From: an uncultured Prevotella sp.
GTDB taxonomy: Bacteria; Bacteroidota; Bacteroidia; Bacteroidales; Bacteroidaceae
NCBI GenBank assembly: GCA_900554835.1
Contig: USJD01000053.1
Span: forward strand, 1-19,363
Direction: 5' to 3'
DNA length: 19,363 bases
How positions within the stretch are numbered: the first letter of the stretch is position 1; each line of letters begins with the position of its first letter. The notes under the pieces were generated by a model, which saw only the letters and a program-made list of their open reading frames with translations, ran no database searches and was not told the DNA's origin. Below are positions 5,461 to 14,446 of this stretch, one piece after another. The position numbers were made by a program, and so were the translations under genes.

Positions 5461-7761
5461 TTACTTGAAAACAACCTTCCTGCCTTTTTTTACATAAATA
5501 CCCTTATGAGGATTGGAAGCGCGATCACCTGCCAAAGAATACCAAGGATCATGGTCTTTGTTGGCAGCGACATCCGCCGTTACGCCTTCTATCGCCATGG
5601 GATCGGCTTTTTTTACCACAATTCGCATGCTATCCAGGTTGATGGTAATGTCGTAATAGCCCGACTCTGGCACACAAAACTTGTAATCGTTGCCAAAAGT
5701 GGAGAGGTGAGCCAACTGAATATAGGAGTTGAATTGATAATTCTCATACTCCGAGCAATAGCTCTTGCAATATCCCCAATCACGACCATCAGTAAACTTG
5801 AACAACTCGTTTCCTTTCAGATATACCGTGGTTTTATAGACGTTGCCCCCACTCGCCTTATTCAAAGGTATGGCTTGCGATAGGTCGTAGGCTCCATACC
5901 CATCTTTCTTCACAGCCTCACCCGTCAGATAAATCTGGCTCTCGCCTTCCATGACCACCATCGTCCAATATTCCAGGGAAGGAAGTGTAAAGGTAAGTTG
6001 ATTGCCCATCTGCTCGAACGAAAGTTCTTGCACCGCACCTGCATGAGTGTCAGGACTGGCTACCCATAGCTTAGACACCTTACGATTGGTTTGGATGGTT
6101 ACAGCCAAGTTGTCCTTCCGGGTTGGTTTCTGGCGAGTACCATTGAGGTCTCGCCAAGAAAGGTCGGTGGTATTGGAGAAGTTGAGGAAATGAACGACAT
6201 CACTGTTGCCCACGGTCTTGGCGAACGTCACGATGGAATTTGCCTGTGGAGGCCATACCTTCACCGTATTGCCATTCACACTCACATGAGCCGAATAAGC
6301 AGCCTTGGAAGACACGCCACGCAACCAATTCTGATAAGCTGTCAGGAAATCGTAATACCTCACCAACGCAGTCTTCAGTTCATCGCTCATCGCCAAAGGA
6401 GCCGCTGGGAAATACTCACGAGTGAGCATGTGGTCGCCCATCTCTAGGTGAGAGCCTCCCAAGGCAAACATCACCGCATCGGTAAGCAAGGCACCAGGCG
6501 TATTGACCATGTGGTCGCCCGAGCCGCCATTGTCAGCCTTGTCGTAATTGATATAGGCTGCAAAGACCGTGGGATGCTGATGGTCGCTCAAGCGATCGTT
6601 AGTGGCGATGATGTCATAGAGATTGGCAAACTGGTCTTCTGGTGCTCCGCCATAACCGTTGCCATTGCCCCATACCTCATTATAGCAGAAATCCACATTC
6701 TTATTGACGATTTGCTCGGTTCCATATCCCGACACTGCATTCATAATCAAGGACTTCTCGGGATGAGCCTGCTTCATGGCATCAATGAATGAGCCATAAC
6801 CCGAAGGCAAATCTACCTTTTGATGATTGGCGTCATACACAGTACCACGATACCCCAACTGGTCTATCTGAAAACCATCGAAATCAAAATTGCCATACAC
6901 TTCCTTGTTTCGTTCCACCATATATTGCTGCCAATCGCCATTGCCCGGTACTTGCAGATAGATATTGCTTGCCCAAGAAGAAGAGAGTCCATGATAGTCT
7001 TGATAATAATTGCCATTACCATCCTTCTTCATCAAAGCCCACTGAGACTTCACACCATCGTTTGCAGCATCCTTCCATGCACCAAAGCAAAGGTTATAGA
7101 AGATGGATTTCATGCCGTAAGCATGTTGTGTGGCAATATAGTTCTTGACATATTCCACGCCTACACATCGATTGCTAATATCGGTATACCATTGGGTGAG
7201 CGAACCATCACCATTCAATTTTACAGGTCGATGGTGCATCCACTGCCAGTCTTGGAATTGCACACCATTGATATGCAATCGATTGAGATATGCCATCTCG
7301 CTCTTGATGTTGGCGTTCTTATCGACTGTACTGCTGTAATTATCAAAGTCAGCGACAAAGCCGTAACGTGGAAAACGTTTCCAATTGCTGGAAACATCTA
7401 CGGCTATCGTACCAAGAATATTTTCCACACCACTGCCCTCTGTATACAATTCCACCAAATAACCTTGATAATCGGTAGATGGTGGCAACCAAGTCCACTG
7501 CTTACTCTTAGCCACCTCTGAGAAGTCTTGGACAAGAAGCACATGGGAACCATGACGATAACGCACCTTGGCCGAAAAAGGAATATTCCCTTCTGCCACA
7601 AACGTAACAGTTTGTCCTGGTACATAGCAAGCCTTGTCGGTTTTCATATTGACAGACAGCTGCGAAGTAACTGTGGCAGCATAACTACAAAGGGAAAGCA
7701 TGAGGGGCAATGCCAACACTATCATACGTTTAGGCAAGAAGAGGAGTAAAGGTTTTCTCAT
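5461..7761 (-). CDS. GH66 endodextranase with C-terminal SusE/F-like binding module
   Basis: A 766-residue secreted enzyme of the dextranase / cycloisomaltooligosaccharide glucanotransferase family, which cuts internal alpha-1,6-glucosidic bonds of dextran. Residues 1-~29 are a signal peptide (SYAAT) without lipobox. An Ig-like N domain (31-122) leads to the TIM barrel (~128-470), with GVQFQDWQWMHHRP, the likely nucleophile Asp300 in GFQIDQLGYR and the likely acid/base Glu362 in CYNEVWGNG. A beta domain (480-606) follows, then a module at ~607-720 (IYLTGEAV, LFKFTDGRDWGY, GYYDITINL) resembling the SusE/F modules of two neighbouring genes, and a tail with YSLAGDRASNPHKGIY. No long CITase-type insertion is evident, so hydrolysis is favoured over cyclisation. 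The gene follows GH97 after a 92-base gap holding a hairpin. Confidence 0.9.
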   Translation of the reverse strand: MRKPLLLFLPKRMIVLALPLMLSLCSYAATVTSQLSVNMKTDKACYVPGQTVTFVAEGNIPFSAKVRYRHGSHVLLVQDFSEVAKSKQWTWLPPSTDYQGYLVELYTEGSGVENILGTIAVDVSSNWKRFPRYGFVADFDNYSSTVDKNANIKSEMAYLNRLHINGVQFQDWQWMHHRPVKLNGDGSLTQWYTDISNRCVGVEYVKNYIATQHAYGMKSIFYNLCFGAWKDAANDGVKSQWALMKKDGNGNYYQDYHGLSSSWASNIYLQVPGNGDWQQYMVERNKEVYGNFDFDGFQIDQLGYRGTVYDANHQKVDLPSGYGSFIDAMKQAHPEKSLIMNAVSGYGTEQIVNKNVDFCYNEVWGNGNGYGGAPEDQFANLYDIIATNDRLSDHQHPTVFAAYINYDKADNGGSGDHMVNTPGALLTDAVMFALGGSHLEMGDHMLTREYFPAAPLAMSDELKTALVRYYDFLTAYQNWLRGVSSKAAYSAHVSVNGNTVKVWPPQANSIVTFAKTVGNSDVVHFLNFSNTTDLSWRDLNGTRQKPTRKDNLAVTIQTNRKVSKLWVASPDTHAGAVQELSFEQMGNQLTFTLPSLEYWTMVVMEGESQIYLTGEAVKKDGYGAYDLSQAIPLNKASGGNVYKTTVYLKGNELFKFTDGRDWGYCKSYCSEYENYQFNSYIQLAHLSTFGNDYKFCVPESGYYDITINLDSMRIVVKKADPMAIEGVTADVAANKDHDPWYSLAGDRASNPHKGIYVKKGRKVVFK

Positions 7762-7793
7762 AAAAACGATTTTATAAGGATGATGAACATAAA

Positions 7794-7835
7794 CTCCCCA
7801 TACCCCTATATATAATAAGGTATAGGTATGGGGAG
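7794..7835 (-). other. strong hairpin inside the operon between the GH97 and GH66 genes
   Basis: Perfect 11-base arms CTCCCCATACC (7794-7804) and GGTATGGGGAG (7825-7835) enclose a 20-base loop in which TATA pairs can extend the stem after a two-base bulge. It starts 18 bases past the GH97 stop codon. The bases after it in the transcript are TTTATG, too short a U-run for an efficient terminator, so partial termination, RNA processing or 3'-end protection of the upstream messages is more likely. Confidence 0.65.
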
Positions 7836-7853
7836 AAAAATATATCTATCTTT

Positions 7854-10013
7854 TTACTTTTGCATGAGACTGATGGCATAACCACCACCTGCACCAGCAT
7901 TCAGTTTAAGGGTAGATTTATTGGTTACCACACGCTTAGTGATGACGTATGACTGCTGATTGGCTTTGTAGCTTGCATTCTTGCCATCGGCATAGATTGT
8001 AGCAACATACTTCTTGCCCGGTGTAAGGAAATCAAGTTTCAGGGTAGACTGATGAGGAGTCTCACCCACTGTACAACCAACAAACCACTTGTCTTCGCCC
8101 TTAGCCTTGCGGGCAATGGTAATATACTGACCAGGCTCAGCCTCAAGATAACGACTCTCATCCCAGTCGATAGCTACATCCTTGATAAACTGGAAGGCAT
8201 CTGCATACTTCTCATAGTTCTCTGGGATATCAGCTGCCATCTGCAATGGACTGTACATCGTAACATACAATGCCAACTGACGAGCCAAGGTAGAGTTGAT
8301 ATGATGATGCTTGCTTGGATCAATCTTGTTCATATCGCCCTCCAAGATACCAGGGGTATAATCCATAGGACCACCTTGCAAACGAGTGAAAGGCAATACA
8401 GTGGTATGGAAAGCCTTGTTGCCTGCGAAAGACTCATATTCTGTTCCACGAGCAGATTCATTGCCTATCAAGTTAGGATAGGTACGACAAAGACCTGTTG
8501 GGCGAGTAGCCTCATGAGCATTGACCATGATATGGTGCTTGGCAGCCTCGGTTACGCAATAAAGATAGTGATTGTTGAGCCACTGACCATAGTGATGCTC
8601 GCCACGAGGAATGATGTTACCTACATATCCGCTCTTCACCGAATTGTAACCATACTTATTCATCAAGTTATAGGCAGCCTCCAAATGACGCTCATAATTA
8701 CGCACAGAAGCTGAGGTCTCATGGTGCATCATCAAGCGCACACCCTTGGAGTGAGCATAGTCATTGAGATACTTAATGTCGAAATCAGGATAAGGAGTCT
8801 GGAAATCGAACACATAGTCTTTGCTATGACCAAACCAGTCTTCCCAACCAATGTTCCAGCCCTCAACAAGCACCTGAGAGAAGCCATTCTTGGCAGCGAA
8901 ATCGATATATTTCTTTACATTCTGTGTATTGGCAGGATGCTGACCATGAGGCTTTACCTTGGTATAATCAGTCTCACCAAGTTTGACAGAAGGCAAATCG
9001 AATGTATAAGACCACTGTTTGCCACCACCAATCATCTCCCACCAAACACCAATGTACTTAACAGGCTTGATCCATGAAGTATCTGAATATTTGCAAGGCT
9101 CATTCAGATTGAGAATAAGGCGAGAGGCAAGCACCTTGCGTGCATCATCCACTACCATGATGGTACGCCATGGAGTATGGCATGGGGTCTGCATGTGAGC
9201 CATGTTGCCCTGTGCATCTGGAGTAAGCTGAGAGGTAAACACGAGATTCTTGTCATCCAAATTGAGATGCATACAAGAATAATCCACCAAAGCAGCCTCA
9301 TGGATATTGAGATAAATACCATCAGCTGTCTTCATCTGCAGTGAGGTCTGCACACCTGTAGGCGAGAAGATGGTCTGCGAAGCATTGCTGCTCACGGCTC
9401 CTTGCAACAAACCTCTGATTTCTGAAAGCTTTGATTCTGTATAGTCATATTCCTGAGTATCGTAATCACCAGGAATCCACCATGCCTTATGGTCACCAGT
9501 CATGGCAAACTGAGTATGCTCTGCCTTTACTACGAAATAAGGTAGATATTTTTGCAATGGGAACTCATAACGGAAACCCACACCATCATTGTAGACACGG
9601 AAGCGCAAATTCATGAACCTACCATTAGATGGTTTTTCCATCTCTACAAACAGCTCATTGTAATGGTTGCGAATTTCCTTCTCCTCACCCCATACAGGTT
9701 GCCATGTCTCATCAAAGGTAGATGTAGAGGTCTTATTGATACGAAACTTGTCCATCAATGAGTTTTCCTCAGCCAGCTCAATACCCAATGTACTGGGTTT
9801 GATGACTTGCTTGCCCTTGAATGACACTTGATAAGTAGGAACACCATCGCCCGTGAGCGAGAATTCAACACTTAGGTTACCATCAGGAGAGGATACTTTC
9901 TGAGCAGATGCACCTACAGAGAAGAGCATCATGCACCCCAACAAGATGTTAGTCAACAGTCCCCCTAAACGAGAGAGGGACGTTGCACTATGTTTATTCT
10001 TTTTACTATTCAT
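7854..10013 (-). CDS. susB: GH97 alpha-glucosidase, SusB-like, inverting type
   Basis: A 719-residue protein, close to SusB in length, with a signal peptide ending near VGASAQ (residue 38), so probably periplasmic. It has an N-terminal beta-supersandwich (SSPDGNLSVEF onward), a TIM barrel and a C-terminal beta domain. Glutamates fall at 432 (HHETS), 501 (NAHEATRPTG), 519 (GNES) and 525 (RGTEYES); their spacings of 69, 18 and 24 residues from 501 equal those of SusB Glu439, 508, 526 and 532, which serve catalysis and calcium binding. This pattern marks the inverting glucosidases, not the retaining alpha-galactosidase branch that uses an Asp nucleophile. It should release glucose from the non-reducing end of imported alpha-glucan oligosaccharides. 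It lies 35 bases after the GH27-fold gene. Confidence 0.93.
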   Translation of the reverse strand: MNSKKNKHSATSLSRLGGLLTNILLGCMMLFSVGASAQKVSSPDGNLSVEFSLTGDGVPTYQVSFKGKQVIKPSTLGIELAEENSLMDKFRINKTSTSTFDETWQPVWGEEKEIRNHYNELFVEMEKPSNGRFMNLRFRVYNDGVGFRYEFPLQKYLPYFVVKAEHTQFAMTGDHKAWWIPGDYDTQEYDYTESKLSEIRGLLQGAVSSNASQTIFSPTGVQTSLQMKTADGIYLNIHEAALVDYSCMHLNLDDKNLVFTSQLTPDAQGNMAHMQTPCHTPWRTIMVVDDARKVLASRLILNLNEPCKYSDTSWIKPVKYIGVWWEMIGGGKQWSYTFDLPSVKLGETDYTKVKPHGQHPANTQNVKKYIDFAAKNGFSQVLVEGWNIGWEDWFGHSKDYVFDFQTPYPDFDIKYLNDYAHSKGVRLMMHHETSASVRNYERHLEAAYNLMNKYGYNSVKSGYVGNIIPRGEHHYGQWLNNHYLYCVTEAAKHHIMVNAHEATRPTGLCRTYPNLIGNESARGTEYESFAGNKAFHTTVLPFTRLQGGPMDYTPGILEGDMNKIDPSKHHHINSTLARQLALYVTMYSPLQMAADIPENYEKYADAFQFIKDVAIDWDESRYLEAEPGQYITIARKAKGEDKWFVGCTVGETPHQSTLKLDFLTPGKKYVATIYADGKNASYKANQQSYVITKRVVTNKSTLKLNAGAGGGYAISLMQK

Positions 10014-10048
10014 TTGGTCTGATAATAATTAGTTATTATTAAATTTAC

Positions 10049-11473
10049 TTATTTGAGTCTTACAATCTTGCAACCATGGGCTGGAATGGTAGCAGTGATA
10101 GAAGAGGCACTACCCTCGTCTACATGCTCCCAAAGGTCGCGAATTTGTTTCTCGCCTTGTATACCAAGCGTACTGAAATCCACTGTAATTTGATCAGAGT
10201 TGTCATTACGATTGAAAATGCCAAGCACATAATCGCCATTGGTCATCTGACCATACCAGATTTCATTATTTCTGTCGTTGAGTTTATCGCTGAGAGGCTT
10301 GCCTACGAAGCCATCCTTGTTGAGTTCAAGAAGTTCGGCATTGGTATAATACTTCATGTTATTGCCAATGGTAGTAGGCAGATCAGAAGCTGCCACAGGA
10401 CCACCTGCCATCAACTGCAAGGATACCACTGTCTGCTTCTCGGCATCAGTATTGAAAGTATTGAGGCGAATGAAGTCACCATCAAGAATCACCTTGTTGC
10501 GACCACTGATATGCGACCAATAGGTAAATCCATCGAACATATTCATACAGTTAGGCCATGTACGGTAAGATTTTCCCTTGTCTTGGGCTGAACAGTGCCA
10601 CCAACCACCAGTACCAGTATCAGCCACAATACGAACCATGTTACCATAAAGGCTCTCTACCTGTGCATCGGCATACAAGTGAGGCATAACCAGTGAGGTG
10701 AAGATACCATATTTCTTGGCAGACTCAGCTATGTATCTCATGGCGAGCGCATAGTTCTCACGACCATAACCACGACCAGTGACACCCACATTTCGGTCTT
10801 GACCATCCTCATACCAAGAGAGGAAGTCCATACGGATGAACTCTACACCCAACTCCTTGTAATGCTTGAAGAAGCCATCAATATACTCACGGCAACCAGG
10901 ATTCTCGGCTACAGCCCAAGAGAAATCCATATCCTTGGCTGTAGGATGAGACAACTTATCCTTGTTCTCCCCATTATAGAAAAGGTCGTTGAATGTGTAT
11001 TCCGTACCCTCTATCTTGGTTTCTCTTGGGCCATGAATCCAGAGAGGATTGTCGTAAACACCTAATTTCAAGCCCTTAGCCTTACACTTGGCAGCAATAT
11101 CCTTGAGAGCCTGAGAGCCGTAATGGGTCATATAGCCACTCTCATCTTTGGCAAGCATAGGGATAAAACCATCCGTACAAATCATGTCATAGCCCGATGG
11201 TTTGAGATTGGTTGCTACATAGTCGATGATGTTGTCCCACTGGTCGGAGGTAAGGTCCATATCATTGTTGTTTACGCCCTTGGCGTTTTCCAACAAACAA
11301 TACTCATATACACTCCAGTAGAGAGGAGCCTTCACACCATCGTGGATACCCTCAACTATAGGAAGATTGGATAGCTCGTGGGTAGGAGGATAGTTCATTT
11401 CTACATCATTGGCGCAAGAGCCAAACAGAGAAACGGCAGCTATCGCCATGGAAAATAATATTGTTTTTTTCAT
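10049..11473 (-). CDS. GH27-fold glycoside hydrolase, lipoprotein (isomaltodextranase-like candidate)
   Basis: A 474-residue lipoprotein: signal ending SLFGSC with Cys20, then a TIM barrel (~48-370) and a C-terminal beta domain with VLGIFNRND and a final HGCKIVRL. Clan GH-D signatures are present: GYDMICTDGF (94-103), KAKGLKLGVYDNP (131-143), likely nucleophile Asp216 in FIRMDF, and likely acid/base Asp285 in MVRIVAD, with Arg281 four residues before as in human alpha-galactosidase A. Galactose-binding positions differ: the usual DD pair is Thr100-Asp101, the Lys before the nucleophile is Arg214, and the recognition-loop Glu is Val262. GH27 also contains isomaltodextranase, and every neighbour acts on alpha-glucan, so an alpha-1,6-glucan enzyme is more likely than an alpha-galactosidase. 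Substrate is inferred. Gaps are 21 bases upstream and 35 downstream. Confidence 0.8.
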   Translation of the reverse strand: MKKTILFSMAIAAVSLFGSCANDVEMNYPPTHELSNLPIVEGIHDGVKAPLYWSVYEYCLLENAKGVNNNDMDLTSDQWDNIIDYVATNLKPSGYDMICTDGFIPMLAKDESGYMTHYGSQALKDIAAKCKAKGLKLGVYDNPLWIHGPRETKIEGTEYTFNDLFYNGENKDKLSHPTAKDMDFSWAVAENPGCREYIDGFFKHYKELGVEFIRMDFLSWYEDGQDRNVGVTGRGYGRENYALAMRYIAESAKKYGIFTSLVMPHLYADAQVESLYGNMVRIVADTGTGGWWHCSAQDKGKSYRTWPNCMNMFDGFTYWSHISGRNKVILDGDFIRLNTFNTDAEKQTVVSLQLMAGGPVAASDLPTTIGNNMKYYTNAELLELNKDGFVGKPLSDKLNDRNNEIWYGQMTNGDYVLGIFNRNDNSDQITVDFSTLGIQGEKQIRDLWEHVDEGSASSITATIPAHGCKIVRLK

Positions 11474-11494
11474 TTTTCTAATCGTTTTAATTGA

Positions 11495-12670
11495 TTATTT
11501 CTTTACCACCTTTATCGTTTTGTTGTTGATGTCAATGGTGATTTGATAAGTACCTGCCTCTGTTACTTTCCACTGGTCGTCAGGACTTGCCGTGAAGACC
11601 ATATCTGAAGCCGAAACTCCACTAGCATCTACTGTGACATTGGCAGAAGAAGGACGATAGAAAGGAGCGTTGAAATCTTTCTCCTCACTCATCTTAAATG
11701 TACCCTCCGTGAGTTGACCTTCCCATGTAAATACATCCTTGTTAGATGCATCCTGGGTAAACTCTTGCGCCTTGTCCCAAGCCCAACCACCTGCGGTAGC
11801 ATCACCTATCATATAGATATGTGTTTCTTTCTGAAGCTCACCCAAGAACTCTGACTTGATGGTCCAGTGCTCAAGATCCAAGGTTAAGCGATACTTGCCC
11901 TGTACCTCTACTTTCCACTTGTTGTCGTTACCACCAGCGTAATATTCGAACTTCTCGTCCTCTACACCATCTTTGTTAATCTTGACACCATCTGAAGGGC
12001 AGTGGATGAAAGAACCATCCCAACTTTTCTCTCCGCTAAACTTGATCTCGCCAGCATTCAGTTCTCCCTCATAAATGAAGATGTAGTCTGACTCCTTTCT
12101 CAACTCAGCAGCCTGATCCCAGGCCCAACCACCAGGAGTAGCACTTCCGATGGCATATAAGTGCTCCAAAGAAATCGGCTCTGCAGCTGGCTTTTCTTTC
12201 TCGCCAAGGTATTCGGTGGACATCGTCCAGTTGCGCATATCGAATGTCAAGCGATATTTACCTGCATCTGTAACTTTCCATTTGTTATCAGGGTCGCCTG
12301 CCCACATAGCGAAAGTCTGTCCGCTGATATTAGACTTAGAGATAGCCTCCAGGTTGTTGGCAGGACGGATAAATGGATTGTCCCAACTACCTGACTGAAG
12401 ACAGAGTTTCATCTCTCCCATGTTGAGAGTGCCCTCCCAAGTAAAGAGCATAGGATCGTCTGCATTTTGGGTAAAAGGAGTTGGATTGTCCATACTCCAT
12501 CCATTTGGGGTTGCATCACCCACCATGAACAACGTAGAAGTCTTAATTGGCAAATTACCATCAATGATCTTCAAGTCTTTCTCGCCATCACAACCAGTAA
12601 ACAAGGTCATCAGGAGAGAAAAAATAAACAAGCTGAGGCTGAATTGCTTCAATTGAATATTTCGTTTCAT
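11495..12670 (-). CDS. SusE/SusF-like outer-membrane glycan-binding lipoprotein, three modules
   Basis: A 391-residue protein with lipoprotein signal LFTGC (Cys27), so likely exposed on the cell surface. Three tandem SusE/SusF-type binding modules cover residues 44-156, 168-277 and 283-390. Each opens with a VGDATPNGW / IGSATPGGWAWD / IGDATAGGWAWD motif, has a mid-module F-I-R/H-P or F-Y-R-P segment, and ends in DNKWKV or DQWKVTEAG-Y followed by two beta strands. The N-terminal Ig-like SusE domain seems to be absent: only about 16 residues separate the lipid anchor from the first module. It sits 24 bases after susD, the usual place for a surface glycan-binding protein, and should hold the polymer near the SusCD transporter. 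Ligand is inferred from the operon. Confidence 0.88.
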   Translation of the reverse strand: MKRNIQLKQFSLSLFIFSLLMTLFTGCDGEKDLKIIDGNLPIKTSTLFMVGDATPNGWSMDNPTPFTQNADDPMLFTWEGTLNMGEMKLCLQSGSWDNPFIRPANNLEAISKSNISGQTFAMWAGDPDNKWKVTDAGKYRLTFDMRNWTMSTEYLGEKEKPAAEPISLEHLYAIGSATPGGWAWDQAAELRKESDYIFIYEGELNAGEIKFSGEKSWDGSFIHCPSDGVKINKDGVEDEKFEYYAGGNDNKWKVEVQGKYRLTLDLEHWTIKSEFLGELQKETHIYMIGDATAGGWAWDKAQEFTQDASNKDVFTWEGQLTEGTFKMSEEKDFNAPFYRPSSANVTVDASGVSASDMVFTASPDDQWKVTEAGTYQITIDINNKTIKVVKK

Positions 12671-12694
12671 AATTGTATCTTATTAAAAAATGGT

Positions 12695-14422
12695 TTACTT
12701 ATTATAACCAGGATTCTGAACCAACTCGTGGTTTGCATTCAAGACATCACGCATGATAGGCCAAATCTCTGTATGTTTGTCGGCATCTGGAGTCTTGTCC
12801 CACCAGGTACCAGAAGAGAACTTGCCATAGCGGATGAGGTCGATACGGCGACGGCTCTCTGCGAAGAACTCACGTCCCCACTCATCGAGCATCTCGTCCA
12901 GGTCAAGCTTGGCATTACCCTCAGGCGCATAGAGATACTCCTCATAATCGGCAGCAGGATAATTGCGCTTACGAACACTGTTGAGCAACTTACCTGCCTC
13001 CTCTGGCTTGCCTTGACGAAGTTTGCACTCTGCGAGCGAGTAGATAATCTCTGGCAAACGAATCTCTGTATAATCGCTCTCCAACTGATGCTCATCATCA
13101 TCGCTATAAAGAGGATATTTTACGAAATGCCAACCTGAGTTATGGTCACCATCACGCAAGGTAGAAGAGGTTGCAGATAGCCACTTGGTAGGAGGAGTGC
13201 TCTGGAACTTGCCCACAGCATCACGGATATACAACTCATAATCTACCTCTGGTGCCTTTACACGCTTGGTAGCTCCATTCTCATCCTTATACTCCAAGTA
13301 GCCATACAAGAACATACCCTCACGCTTGCTGTTACCCAAGTTGCGATAGAGCTTCAGACGCTCATCGTCTGGATATTTCTTGAATTTCTGGATAGGCATA
13401 CCCAAGTCGTACTTATACATCGTACCGTTAGGCGCATAGCTTGGAGAAGCTGCATACTTCGTGTTATGACCACCTGCCTTGTTCTTGGTATCATTGAGAT
13501 AATAGTTGGCACGTGCAGGTACTGTCCACATATAGGTATCGCCATCATACTGCCAATGGCTATAGCCTGGGGCACCTGGGAAACCGAAGATTACCTCATC
13601 ACAAGCATCATTGTCCCAGTCAAAGGCGGCATCCCAACGGTCTGCTACTTGATACTTGCCATACTTGCCATCCAAGATGTCTTGAGCCACTTGGGCACAC
13701 TCTGTATAATGATCCTCGCCGATATATACTTGGGCATTAAGATAAAGACGAACCAACAAGGCGGCTGCACCTGCCTTGGTCCACTGACCTTGAAGGGTAG
13801 AGTTTGTTCCAAGCTCTGTCTTCTCAACAAGAAGTGGCAAGCACTCCTTCAACTCGCTCTCTATGAAATCGTAGATTACCTTAGGCTCCACTTGCTTCAT
13901 GGAAGCGCCAGTGGTTGTGGTCACCAATGGCACATTGCGGAAACCATCGAGCAAACGAAGGTAGAACCATGCTCGCAACACGCGGCACTGGGCCGTAAGG
14001 TTGTTGAACTCAGACTGTGAGAAGCCGAACTTTTCAAAAGAAAGCGTACCTAAGTCCTCTATGACCTTACAACTCTGCATGATACCCTGGAAGCAGCCAT
14101 TCCATTCGGTCTGGCAATCACCTCCGTCCTCTACATTATACTCATGATAGTGGTATCTACGCCATTTTCCACCATCATCCCACCAACCATCACGGGTAGG
14201 AGTAATCAGTTGGTCGGCAGTAAGCTCGTTGAGCACATGACGACTCTCTATGCTCCAGTAAGCATGCTCAAAAGGACGGAATGTGGCTCTGACCACATCG
14301 TTCTTGGTATTATAATAGTTCTCTGATGCCACCTGATCGTAGAGCTTCTCGCTCAAATCAGTACAACTTGTCATGGCAAGTGTACCAAAAGCAGCAGATA
14401 CAATATAATTGAATATTTTCAT
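12695..14422 (-). CDS. susD: SusD-like outer-membrane glycan-binding lipoprotein (SusCD lid)
   Basis: A 575-residue SusD/RagB-family protein with lipoprotein signal AMTSC (Cys20). N-terminal SusD motifs include SEKLYDQVASENYYNTKNDV and, near residues 150-160, the helical stretch LTAQCRVLRAWFYLRLLDGF followed by VPLVTTT. The C-terminal SusD signature RLPEIIYSLAECKLRQGKPE with LLNSVRKRNYP, and later DEWGREFFAESRRRIDLIRYGKF, is clear. The fold is TPR-like, with loops forming the glycan site; the aromatic-rich DGWWDDGGKWRRYHYHEYN stretch near residue 78 is a candidate contact loop. It acts as the lid of the SusC transporter and is encoded 24 bases downstream of susC. Length is slightly greater than SusD itself. 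Confidence 0.95.
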   Translation of the reverse strand: MKIFNYIVSAAFGTLAMTSCTDLSEKLYDQVASENYYNTKNDVVRATFRPFEHAYWSIESRHVLNELTADQLITPTRDGWWDDGGKWRRYHYHEYNVEDGGDCQTEWNGCFQGIMQSCKVIEDLGTLSFEKFGFSQSEFNNLTAQCRVLRAWFYLRLLDGFRNVPLVTTTTGASMKQVEPKVIYDFIESELKECLPLLVEKTELGTNSTLQGQWTKAGAAALLVRLYLNAQVYIGEDHYTECAQVAQDILDGKYGKYQVADRWDAAFDWDNDACDEVIFGFPGAPGYSHWQYDGDTYMWTVPARANYYLNDTKNKAGGHNTKYAASPSYAPNGTMYKYDLGMPIQKFKKYPDDERLKLYRNLGNSKREGMFLYGYLEYKDENGATKRVKAPEVDYELYIRDAVGKFQSTPPTKWLSATSSTLRDGDHNSGWHFVKYPLYSDDDEHQLESDYTEIRLPEIIYSLAECKLRQGKPEEAGKLLNSVRKRNYPAADYEEYLYAPEGNAKLDLDEMLDEWGREFFAESRRRIDLIRYGKFSSGTWWDKTPDADKHTEIWPIMRDVLNANHELVQNPGYNK

Positions 14423-14446
14423 TGTTTCTATATTTTTAGATGATTA

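Noticed and set aside
6820..7521. 233-codon plus-strand frame opposite the GH66 gene
   Set aside because: Antisense to a clear GH66 catalytic region; no signal peptide, domain or promoter supports it.
8052..8714. 220-codon plus-strand frame opposite the GH97 gene
   Set aside because: Antisense to conserved GH97 motifs, including three of the active-site glutamates; it has no family features.
10049..11473. Straightforward alpha-galactosidase annotation
   Set aside because: The clan and catalytic pair fit, but the galactose-binding positions are changed and the operon is built for alpha-glucan.
13466..14020. 184-codon plus-strand frame opposite susD
   Set aside because: Antisense shadow of a complete SusD gene, without recognisable features.
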